In this document: positions 42,894 to 50,303 of the stretch, in pieces
Numbering within the stretch: the stretch's first letter is position 1
Layout: every line of letters starts with the position of its first letter
NCBI GenBank assembly: GCA_030529855.1
Contig: JAUMWC010000004.1
Coordinates: forward strand, 31,998-95,997
Reading direction: 5' to 3'
Length of the DNA stretch: 64,000 bases
Source: Gemella sp.
GTDB taxonomy: Bacteria > Bacillota > Bacilli > Staphylococcales > Gemellaceae
Position numbers and translations under genes: made by a program
Notes under the pieces: model-generated
Databases searched by the model: none
What the model saw: the letters and a program-made list of their open reading frames with translations, nothing else
Told to the model about the DNA's origin: nothing

Positions 42894-42933
42894 AGTTTGG
42901 AATGAATTGAAGATTCATTCCAAACTTTTTTTG
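42894..42933 (+). terminator. Intrinsic terminator between the SRP RNA and the MATE gene
   Basis: AGTTTGGAATGAA and TTCATTCCAAACT form a 13-bp stem with a short loop and seven T residues. It ends about 15 bp before the MATE start codon, so it may also attenuate that gene. Confidence 0.88.
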
Positions 42934-42947
42934 AAGGAGAAGTATTA

Positions 42948-44291
42948 ATGTTTGATTCACTTAATACAAGAGAACAGATTTATCAATTTATTAAATTATT
43001 ATTTCCGATATTGATTTATCAAATGATTTCTTATTCATCTAGTATGATTGGGACTTTTATGGCAGGAAATTATAGTGAAACAGAATTGGCAGGAGTAAGT
43101 ATGGGTGTTAATATTTGGACTCCAATTTTTTCTGTTATTTCAACTTTAGTAGTTGCAATAGTCCCGATAGTATCACAATTATTGGGGGATTCTAGAGAGT
43201 ATTTAATTCCAAGTAAAGTTAGACAATTTATATATGTTGCGATATTTATTTCATTATGTATATCTACTGTTTTATATATTTCGATAGATTTTTTAATAGA
43301 AAAAATAGGAATAAGTGAAGAGATTTCTGAAATAACTAAAAGATTTTTGAAGTATCAATCTTTTGGTTTAATTCCGATGACTTTATATGTAACATTAAGA
43401 TCATTTATCGATAGTTTAGGTTTAACTAGAATATCAATGATAATAATGTTATTTTATGTACCGATAAATATATTTTTAAGTTACATTTTTATTTTTGGAG
43501 AATTTGGAATTTCTGCATATGGCGGAGTGGGGTTAGCGTTAGCAACTAATATAACATATATACTTTCGCTATTAATTGTAATCGTCGTAATAAGTAAACA
43601 TCCACAAATAAGGTCTTATAAAATATTTACATTGGAAAAGTTAAATTTAAAAATGTGGCCCGAAATATTCAAATTAGGATTGCCAATGTCATTAGCAGCA
43701 TTATTAGAGACTATGATGTTTTCAGCATTATCGTTGATGACATCGAAATTTGATACTATAACTATAGCTGCACATCAAGCTGCATTGAATTTTTCTGGTT
43801 TTCTGTATTCTTTACCTATGAGTATATCGAGTGCATTGACAATTGTAGTGGCCTATCATGTAGGTGCTAAAAACTATAGTTTGGCAAATAAATATGTAAA
43901 AATAGGAATGTACGTATCGATTTTATTGTCTGTAATGGTAGCATTATTAATATATATGACACGACATTTAATACCAAATCTATACGGAAATGATCAAGAT
44001 TTTCTAGAAATGAATAGTTATTTATTGTTATTTGTAATAGGTTTTGTTTTGTTGGATTCATTTTCGGCTTGTTTAGTAGGGGTGCTTAGAGCATATAAAA
44101 AAGTATTGCCTACATGTATAGCACAAATTTTAGGATTTTACCTAATTGGATTACCATTAGCGTTTTATTTACTTTATAATACTAGAATAGGAATTCAATC
44201 ATTGTGGATTGCTTGGATTATAGGTTTAGCTGTATACGCAATGAGCATGGTTATTTATTATTCGAAAGTTCTAAAAAATAAAAAAATATAA
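42948..44291 (+). CDS. MATE family multidrug/sodium antiporter
   Basis: The 447-residue protein has about 12 membrane segments in two homologous halves, the MATE architecture. It starts ...FIKLLFPILIYQMISYSSSMIGTFMAGNYSETELAGVSMG, the usual first-helix pattern with ELAGVS. The second half has LGLPMSLAALLETMMFSALSLMTSKFDTITIAAHQAALNFSGFLYSLPMSISSALTIVVAYHVGA. MATE proteins export cationic drugs or metabolites using sodium or proton gradients; the substrate is unknown. It has its own GAAGGAG site but no separate promoter that I can see, so it may depend on read-through from the SRP RNA. Confidence 0.92.
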   Translation: MFDSLNTREQIYQFIKLLFPILIYQMISYSSSMIGTFMAGNYSETELAGVSMGVNIWTPIFSVISTLVVAIVPIVSQLLGDSREYLIPSKVRQFIYVAIFISLCISTVLYISIDFLIEKIGISEEISEITKRFLKYQSFGLIPMTLYVTLRSFIDSLGLTRISMIIMLFYVPINIFLSYIFIFGEFGISAYGGVGLALATNITYILSLLIVIVVISKHPQIRSYKIFTLEKLNLKMWPEIFKLGLPMSLAALLETMMFSALSLMTSKFDTITIAAHQAALNFSGFLYSLPMSISSALTIVVAYHVGAKNYSLANKYVKIGMYVSILLSVMVALLIYMTRHLIPNLYGNDQDFLEMNSYLLLFVIGFVLLDSFSACLVGVLRAYKKVLPTCIAQILGFYLIGLPLAFYLLYNTRIGIQSLWIAWIIGLAVYAMSMVIYYSKVLKNKKI

Positions 44292-44308
44292 AAAAAGAAA
44301 AATATGTA

Positions 44309-44337
44309 TTGACAAATTATAGAAACAATTATATAAT
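44309..44337 (+). promoter_or_regulatory. Promoter of the tRNA cluster
   Basis: Perfect TTGACA (44309-44314) and perfect TATAAT (44332-44337) with an ideal 17-bp spacer. This is the strongest promoter in the window, as expected for stable RNA. Confidence 0.95.
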
Positions 44338-44360
44338 AATATTTGTTCTTAAGAGAATAT

Positions 44361-44434
44361 TCCACAGTAGCTCAGTTGGTAGTAGCATCTGACTGTTAAT
44401 CAGAGGGTCGCAGGTTCGAGTCCTGCCTGTGGAG
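44361..44434 (+). tRNA. tRNA-Asn (anticodon GTT)
   Basis: The acceptor arm TCCACAG pairs with CTGTGGA (44427-44433); the anticodon loop CTGTTAA has GTT at 44395-44397; the T-loop is TTCGAGT. The discriminator G is followed by TTGG, so CCA is not encoded and must be added by the CCA enzyme. Confidence 0.96.
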
Positions 44435-44436
44435 TT

Positions 44437-44524
44437 GGAGTAGTACTCAAGAGGCTGAAGAGGCGCCCCTGCTAAGGGTGTAGGTCGGGAAACTGGCGCG
44501 AGGGTTCAAATCCCTCCTACTCCG
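44437..44524 (+). tRNA. tRNA-Ser (anticodon GCT)
   Basis: A class II tRNA with a long variable arm. The acceptor GGAGTAG pairs with CTACTCC; the anticodon GCT is at 44471-44473; the T-loop is TTCAAAT. It starts two bases after tRNA-Asn, and CCA is not encoded. Confidence 0.96.
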
Positions 44525-44538
44525 TAATTATTAAGTTT

Positions 44539-44613
44539 GGCCCGTTGGTCAAGTGGTTAAGACACCGCCCTTTCACGGCGGTAACACGGGTTCGAATCCC
44601 GTACGGGTCACCA
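44539..44613 (+). tRNA. tRNA-Glu (anticodon TTC)
   Basis: The acceptor GGCCCGT pairs with ACGGGTC, the anticodon stem is CCGCC/GGCGG with TTC at 44572-44574, and CCA is encoded at 44611-44613. With gatCAB present, a mischarged Glu-tRNA-Gln is the amidation substrate, but the tRNA-Gln gene is not in this window. Confidence 0.96.
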
Positions 44614-44623
44614 TTTGAATTTT

Positions 44624-44737
44624 TAAGATTGTATATTTATTTAGGTCCCGTGGTGTAGCGGTTATCACGTCGCCCTGTCACGGCGAAGATCGCGGGTTCG
44701 ATTCCCGTCGGGACCGCCATTTTTAGATACAATCTTA
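44624..44737 (+). repeat. Inverted repeat enclosing tRNA-Asp
   Basis: TAAGATTGTAT (44624-44634) and ATACAATCTTA (44727-44737) are perfect 11-bp inverted copies located about 10 bp outside each end of tRNA-Asp. In the precursor RNA they could pair into a stem that presents the tRNA. Function is inferred. Confidence 0.7.
44644..44719 (+). tRNA. tRNA-Asp (anticodon GTC)
   Basis: The acceptor GGTCCCG pairs with CGGGACC, the anticodon GTC is at 44677-44679 in loop CTGTCAC, the T-loop is TTCGATT, and GCCA is encoded at the 3' end. Confidence 0.96.
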
Positions 44738-44749
44738 TTTTTATTTTAT

Positions 44750-44826
44750 GGCGATCGTGGCGAAGTGGTTAACGCATCGGATTGTGGTTCCGACATTCGG
44801 GGGTTCGATTCCCCTCGGTCGCCCCA
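44750..44826 (+). tRNA. tRNA-His (anticodon GTG)
   Basis: The anticodon GTG is at 44784-44786. The extra 5' G-1 (44750) opposite discriminator C (44823) is the histidine identity element; the acceptor GCGATCG pairs with CGGTCGC. CCA is encoded at 44824-44826. Confidence 0.95.
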
Positions 44827-44843
44827 TTTTAAATGAATTTTAT

Positions 44844-44879
44844 GAGCTCTAACTTATATTTATAGGTTAGGGCTTTTTT
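44844..44879 (+). terminator. Intrinsic terminator of the tRNA cluster
   Basis: AGCTCTAAC and GTTAGGGCT form a stem with one G-T pair and a six-T tail, 18 bp after tRNA-His. Confidence 0.85.
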
Positions 44880-44906
44880 GTTTTATCTTTACAAATATGA
44901 TATAAT
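44878..44906 (+). promoter_or_regulatory. Promoter of rnc-smc-ftsY
   Basis: TTGTTT (44878-44883) and a perfect TATAAT (44901-44906) are 17 bp apart, and TGA precedes the -10 box (extended element). A near-palindrome CTTTACAA...TTGTAAAG (44887-44913) spans the -10 region. Confidence 0.75.
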
Positions 44907-44935
44907 TGTAAAGGATAATTTAGGAGAAAATATAA

Positions 44936-45655
44936 ATGGAAGAAATTAGAAAATTAATAAATAATTTAAACGAGAGATTTGAATTGAGTGCTAATTTAGA
45001 TAAGAAAGAATACATTATAGCATTCACACATTCTTCTTATATTAATGAAAATAGAGAAATTCCAAAAGAAAATCATTACGAAAGATTAGAGTTCTTAGGA
45101 GATGCAGTAATTGAATTGCTAACAAGTGAGTATTTATATGGGAAATTTCCTAGTTTATCAGAAGGGAATTTAACTAGGATGAGAGCCTCTATAGTTTGTG
45201 AACCAACTTTAGTAAAATATACTAAAAAGCTTGATTTTGATAAACATATTCTTTTAGGGAAAGGTGAAGAAAAGACTGGAGGACGAAGTAGAGCAGCACT
45301 CCTTGCGGATATATTTGAATCTTTTGTAGGTGCATTGTATTTAGATAAAGGGATTAATGAAGTAAAAATATTTTTAAACAAAACTTTATTTGAAGAAGTT
45401 GTAGATGACACATATCAATCATTCGTAGATTATAAGACTATTTTACAGGAATTGGTAAGTAAGGAAAAAATGGGAAATATTACTTACAAATTGATTTCTT
45501 CAGAAGGACCATCTCATGCTAAAGAATTTTTAACAAATTTATTTATAGGAAATGATCTATATGGAGTAGGGAAGGGGACAACTAAAAAAGAATCAGAACA
45601 AAAATGTGCTCAAGAGGCATTAGATAGAATAAAGAAATCTGTGAGAGGAAAATAG
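44936..45655 (+). CDS. rnc: Ribonuclease III
   Basis: RNase III cuts double-stranded RNA and processes rRNA and mRNA. The 239-residue protein has the catalytic signature ERLEFLGDAVIELL, the second acidic region LLADIFESFVGALYLDKG, and a C-terminal double-stranded RNA-binding domain (DYKTILQELVSKEKMGNITYKLI...KKESEQKCAQEAL). It starts the rnc-smc-ftsY operon. The acpP gene that often precedes rnc is replaced here by the tRNA cluster. Confidence 0.96.
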   Translation: MEEIRKLINNLNERFELSANLDKKEYIIAFTHSSYINENREIPKENHYERLEFLGDAVIELLTSEYLYGKFPSLSEGNLTRMRASIVCEPTLVKYTKKLDFDKHILLGKGEEKTGGRSRAALLADIFESFVGALYLDKGINEVKIFLNKTLFEEVVDDTYQSFVDYKTILQELVSKEKMGNITYKLISSEGPSHAKEFLTNLFIGNDLYGVGKGTTKKESEQKCAQEALDRIKKSVRGK

Positions 45656-45656
45656 A

Positions 45657-48600
45657 GTGAAATTAAAAAGAATAGAAATAAATGGTTTCAAATCATTTCA
45701 ATCTACATCTGTTTTAACAATAGATTCTAACTTAATAGGTATAGTTGGTCCTAATGGATCTGGGAAAAGTAATATAATTGATGCTATTAGATGGGTCTTA
45801 GGTGAACAATCCGCAAAGAATTTACGTGGTAATAGTATGAAAGATGTTATCTTTTCGGGTACAGAGAATAAAAAATCTAAAAATTTTGCAGAAGTAAGTA
45901 TTAGTTTTGATTTGAATAGTGAAGAGCATATTATTACTAGACGTTTGTATAAAAATGGAGATAGCGAGTATTTATTAGATGGAAAAAAATCTAAATTAAA
46001 GGATATAACAGATATATATTTAGATTTAGGGATTAGTAAAGAAAGTTATAGTATTATTACCCAAGGTAGAGTAGAAAGTATTTTGTCTTCAAAAGCACAA
46101 GATAGACGGATTATAATAGAAGAAGCAGCGGGTATTTTAAAATACAAAAATAAGAAAAGAGAAAGTAGTCTAAAATTAGAGAAGACTCAAACTAATATAA
46201 GTAGGTTGCAAGATATATTTATTGAAATTCAAGGAAGATATAGTAACTTACTCGAACAAAAAAAGAAGACAGAATTGTATTTAAAATATGAAGAAGAATT
46301 AAAAGAAAAAGATATCAGTATTCAAGTTTATAACATAAAATCTCATCAGAATAAAGTGGATGAGATAAAGTTACAGTTAGCTGAATTACAGACTGAAAAA
46401 GTAGCTTTAGAGAATGAAATTTCTGAATTAGAGAATATTATTGAAGAAACTAGAAAAAAAATAAAATCTAACGACCTATTATATACGGAGTATAAAGACA
46501 AGGAACTAGTATTAGTAGAAGAGATAGGGGTATTGTCATCGAGTATAGATTTATACGAAGAAAAGAAGAATAATAGTTCGCAAATAAAGAAAAAATTAGA
46601 AGAAGAGAGAAATAGTCTAGAGAAGAAAAAGAAAGATGCTCTTGAATTAAATGAAAAATATAAGAGAGAACTAAAGGGATTGTCCACTTCTTTAAAATCA
46701 GTTAATGATAAAATAAAGAATGAAAGAGATAACTCTGGTATAACTGTAGAAGAAATAGACACTCTTATTGATGAGTTGAAAAATAAGTACTTTGATCTAG
46801 TGAACCAAGAATCTAAAATCGAGAATGAACTAGTTTTAAATAAACAAATATTAGATAATAAAAAGCAAGGCGTAGAAGTTGTTAATCAAGAAATTAACAA
46901 AATAGAATCTTTGTTGATTTCTGAACGAGAGTCATTAGAAAAATTAGAGTCTATACGTAAAACTCTTGACAAAGATAAAATATTAGTTAAAAATCTTGAG
47001 TCTGAAATATTAAAAAAACAGAAGGAACTTGAAAGTAAGAGAGAATATTTATTTGAAAAAATTTCAAAAGGAAAAGAATTATTTAATTCAACCAACAATA
47101 AAAAAATATTTTTAGAAAATCAATATACGTCGGATAATTATTATAATGTAGGAGTTAAAGAAGTTTTATCTCAAAAATCTAAAATTAATGGAATTTATGA
47201 TGTTTTAGGTAATGTTATAAATATAAAATCAGAGTATGTGGTAGCCTTAGATTTAGCATTGGTGTCTAGTCAGCAGAATATAATTGTCGATACACCTAAC
47301 ACAGCTCGATTATGTGTTGATCATTTGAAAAAGATTAATAAAGGTCGTGCAACATTTTTACCGCTTTCTAGTATAAAATCAAGAAATATTGAAAAAAGTA
47401 TGTATTCTTTATTGAAAGAACAAGATGGATTTGTTGATATTGCATATAATTTAGTAGAGTTTGATAAAAAATTTGATAATGTTTTATCTAATTTACTAGG
47501 TGTAGTAATAGTTTGTGACAATCTATATAATGCTAATAAAATAGCAGAAATTATAAAATATAAATACAGAGTTATAACATTAGATGGACAAGTGATAAAC
47601 AGCGGTGGTTCAATAAGTGGGGGATCCATTTATAAATCATCAAACTCTCTTTTAAGAACTAAGTCGGAGTTAGAGACTTTGATTACACAAGTGACTAAAA
47701 TTGAAGAGAAATTGGTAAAATTAGAGTTGGAGTTGGAAACCGTTGATAAGGAATATATTAGCCAAAGAAATTTACTAGATGAACAAAAAGAGAAAATAAT
47801 TGATTTAGACAGAATAATAACAGAAAATGATATAAAATCAGAAACTATACAGGGGTCTATTTCTAGATTAGAAATAAGTTTAGAACAAGAGATGATGAAG
47901 TTAGGAGCTTTATCAGATATCAGAAACTACAGTAGTACTCAAGATTCGTTTAGTGGAAAATTATCTAGTATTAGAGAAGAAATGAGTCTAGTCAATGATA
48001 GATTACAAGAAGAGCAGCAGAGAAGAACAAAAGTTGCTCTTGAAAAAAATGTTCATAGTGATTATATCAATGAGTTGCACATTGAAAAATCTAAATTAAA
48101 TGAAACTACTAAATATAAAGAAGAGTTGTTATTAAGAAATGCTGATATATTAAGTGATATCGAAGCAAGCTTATCACAAATACAATTTGAATTAAATGGT
48201 GATGATGTGAATTATAAGTTTATCAATCAATTACCAGTATATAGAAGAAAATTAGAGAAGAATAACGAAAGTCTAATTTTAATAAAAAATGAATTAAGTA
48301 GTATTTTACAAGAAAAAGATAGGTTATTTTTACAAGAAACTCAGTATAATGAGAAGCAAAAAGAAAAATTTTTAAAACTAACGGAACTAAATAATAATTT
48401 AGAAAATCTGAAAATAAATAGTAGTAAATTTGTAGTGAAGATTGAAGAAGGAATAACGTATTTAATTAATAATTATAATATTACATATGAAAATGCGGAA
48501 AATATTTTTAACAATGTAGCTATGGTAGATATTCCTTCTTATAAGGATAGTGTTCACGAACTGAAGATGAAGATAAATTCACTAGGAAATGTTAATTTAA

Positions 48601-49205
48601 ATGCTGTGGAAGAATATGCGGAAGTTGAAGAGAGATATGGATTTTATAAAGCAGAAATAGACGATTTACTAGAAGCTAAATCTAAATTGGAATCAACTAT
48701 AGCGGAAATAGATACGGAAGTTAAAGAAAGATTTGTAACTACTTTTAATGTTGTTTCTGAAAATTTCAGTAGGATATATAAGGTCTTGTTTAAAGGGGGA
48801 AATGCCAAGATGACTTTAGATAATCCAGATAATATATTAGAAACTGGGATTAATATAATGGCTAGTCCACCAGGGAAAAACCTACAAATGTTATCTTTAC
48901 TGTCTGGTGGAGAAAAAGCATTAACGGCATTGAGTTTATTATTTGCCATATTAGAAATTAAAAGAGCTCCTTTTGTAATTCTTGATGAGGTAGAAGCAGC
49001 TTTAGATGATGTAAATGTATTAAGATTTGCTAAATTCCTGAAAACATATTCTAAAGAAAATCAATTTTTAGTTATAACTCATAGAAGAGGGACAATGGAA
49101 GAAATGGATAAATTATATGGGATAACAATGAAAGAAAAAGGGATTAGTTATATACTATCCTTGGATTTGAATACAATTTTGAAAGAGGATTTTATAAATG
49201 AGTAA
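45657..49205 (+). CDS. smc: Chromosome segregation ATPase SMC
   Basis: SMC forms the bacterial condensin with ScpA and ScpB. The 1182-residue protein has Walker A GPNGSGKSNIIDAIRWVLGEQSAK at the N-terminus and two long coiled coils. They flank a hinge at about residues 500-660 (INGIYDVLGNVINIKSEYVVALDLALVSS; INSGGSISGGS). The C-terminal signature LSGGEKALTALSLLFAI is followed by Walker B FVILDEVEAALDD. It starts with GTG 45657, one base after rnc stops, and overlaps ftsY by 8 bp. Confidence 0.97.
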   Translation: MKLKRIEINGFKSFQSTSVLTIDSNLIGIVGPNGSGKSNIIDAIRWVLGEQSAKNLRGNSMKDVIFSGTENKKSKNFAEVSISFDLNSEEHIITRRLYKNGDSEYLLDGKKSKLKDITDIYLDLGISKESYSIITQGRVESILSSKAQDRRIIIEEAAGILKYKNKKRESSLKLEKTQTNISRLQDIFIEIQGRYSNLLEQKKKTELYLKYEEELKEKDISIQVYNIKSHQNKVDEIKLQLAELQTEKVALENEISELENIIEETRKKIKSNDLLYTEYKDKELVLVEEIGVLSSSIDLYEEKKNNSSQIKKKLEEERNSLEKKKKDALELNEKYKRELKGLSTSLKSVNDKIKNERDNSGITVEEIDTLIDELKNKYFDLVNQESKIENELVLNKQILDNKKQGVEVVNQEINKIESLLISERESLEKLESIRKTLDKDKILVKNLESEILKKQKELESKREYLFEKISKGKELFNSTNNKKIFLENQYTSDNYYNVGVKEVLSQKSKINGIYDVLGNVINIKSEYVVALDLALVSSQQNIIVDTPNTARLCVDHLKKINKGRATFLPLSSIKSRNIEKSMYSLLKEQDGFVDIAYNLVEFDKKFDNVLSNLLGVVIVCDNLYNANKIAEIIKYKYRVITLDGQVINSGGSISGGSIYKSSNSLLRTKSELETLITQVTKIEEKLVKLELELETVDKEYISQRNLLDEQKEKIIDLDRIITENDIKSETIQGSISRLEISLEQEMMKLGALSDIRNYSSTQDSFSGKLSSIREEMSLVNDRLQEEQQRRTKVALEKNVHSDYINELHIEKSKLNETTKYKEELLLRNADILSDIEASLSQIQFELNGDDVNYKFINQLPVYRRKLEKNNESLILIKNELSSILQEKDRLFLQETQYNEKQKEKFLKLTELNNNLENLKINSSKFVVKIEEGITYLINNYNITYENAENIFNNVAMVDIPSYKDSVHELKMKINSLGNVNLNAVEEYAEVEERYGFYKAEIDDLLEAKSKLESTIAEIDTEVKERFVTTFNVVSENFSRIYKVLFKGGNAKMTLDNPDNILETGINIMASPPGKNLQMLSLLSGGEKALTALSLLFAILEIKRAPFVILDEVEAALDDVNVLRFAKFLKTYSKENQFLVITHRRGTMEEMDKLYGITMKEKGISYILSLDLNTILKEDFINE

Positions 49206-50262
49206 TTTTTTTGAAAAAATAAAGAATAAATTTTCTAAAAAAGAAGAGAAACTAGTAGATAATCTAATATCGTTAGATGAATATGAAGAGCTTGTTGAAA
49301 GTCAGTTAGTAACAGAAAAATTTAAAAAAGGATTAAAGAAATCTAGAGATAATTTTTCTAATGCACTTAATAATTTAATAGCTTCATATAGAGAAATTAA
49401 TGAAGAATTTTTTGAAGATTTAGAAGAATTATTAATTCAATCAGATGTATCTTACTCGACAGTTTTAGAGCTAGTAGATTATTTGAAAGTTGAATCGCAA
49501 AAACAAAATCTTAAGGAACCAGCTCAATTACAAGAGATGATTGTATCTAAACTAGTTGAAATTTATATGGATGGAACTAGTAAAGTAGAATTGAATAAAA
49601 ATGAAAATGGTTTAACTGTTTACTTATTTGTTGGGGTAAATGGAGTAGGGAAGACAACGTCGATTGGTAAATTAGCACATAATCTAAAAAAAGAAGGGAA
49701 GAAAGTTCTTATTGCTGCTGGAGATACATTCCGAGCAGGTGCAATAGATCAATTAGCTGTTTGGGCAGATAGAAGTGGTGCTGATATTGTAAAATCACAT
49801 GAAGGTGCAGATTCAGCTTCGGTTATATTTGACGCTATTCAATCAGCTAAATCTAAGAATTATGATGTTTTATTATGTGATACAGCAGGAAGGTTACAAA
49901 ATAAAGATCACTTAATGAAAGAATTAGAAAAAATTGTAAGAATAATAAAAAGAGAGATTCCTGAAGGACCACACGAAGTATTACTAACAATAGATGCAAC
50001 TACAGGACAAAACGGGATATTGCAAGCTAAAACATTTAAAGAAGTAAGTGATGTTACGGGTGTTGTTTTAACAAAATTAGATGGAACTGCTAAAGGTGGA
50101 ATAGTGATAGCTATTAAGAAAGAATTAGACATTGCTGTAAAATTAGTAGGTTTAGGTGAAAATATTGATGATTTAGCGACGTTTGATCCAGAGAATTATA
50201 TTTATGGATTATTTTATAAGGAAAAATCAGAAGTAGACACATCTATATCTAATGAAAGCTAG
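49198..50262 (+). CDS. ftsY: Signal recognition particle receptor FtsY
   Basis: FtsY is the membrane-docking GTPase for SRP. The 354-residue protein has a short acidic/basic N-terminal region, the helical N domain and the NG GTPase: GVNGVGKTTSIGKLA, DTFRAGAIDQL, DTAGRLQNKDHLM, TKLDGTAKGG and GLGENIDDLATFDPENYIYGLF. The A domain is short compared with proteobacterial forms, as usual in Bacillota. The ylxM-ffh genes that often follow are absent here. Confidence 0.96.
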   Translation: MSNFFEKIKNKFSKKEEKLVDNLISLDEYEELVESQLVTEKFKKGLKKSRDNFSNALNNLIASYREINEEFFEDLEELLIQSDVSYSTVLELVDYLKVESQKQNLKEPAQLQEMIVSKLVEIYMDGTSKVELNKNENGLTVYLFVGVNGVGKTTSIGKLAHNLKKEGKKVLIAAGDTFRAGAIDQLAVWADRSGADIVKSHEGADSASVIFDAIQSAKSKNYDVLLCDTAGRLQNKDHLMKELEKIVRIIKREIPEGPHEVLLTIDATTGQNGILQAKTFKEVSDVTGVVLTKLDGTAKGGIVIAIKKELDIAVKLVGLGENIDDLATFDPENYIYGLFYKEKSEVDTSISNES

Positions 50263-50280
50263 AATTTTTCTAGCTTTTTA
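50254..50280 (+). terminator. Intrinsic terminator after ftsY
   Basis: AAAGCTAGAA (50255-50264) and TTCTAGCTTT (50268-50277) form a perfect 10-bp stem with a short loop and T tail, overlapping the ftsY stop codon. Confidence 0.85.
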
Positions 50281-50303
50281 ATTTAGTAAAGAAAGGGTAT
50301 TAT

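Noticed and set aside
46346..46762. Minus-strand frame inside smc
   Set aside because: Same shadow effect from the Lys/Glu-rich coiled coil; no independent signals.
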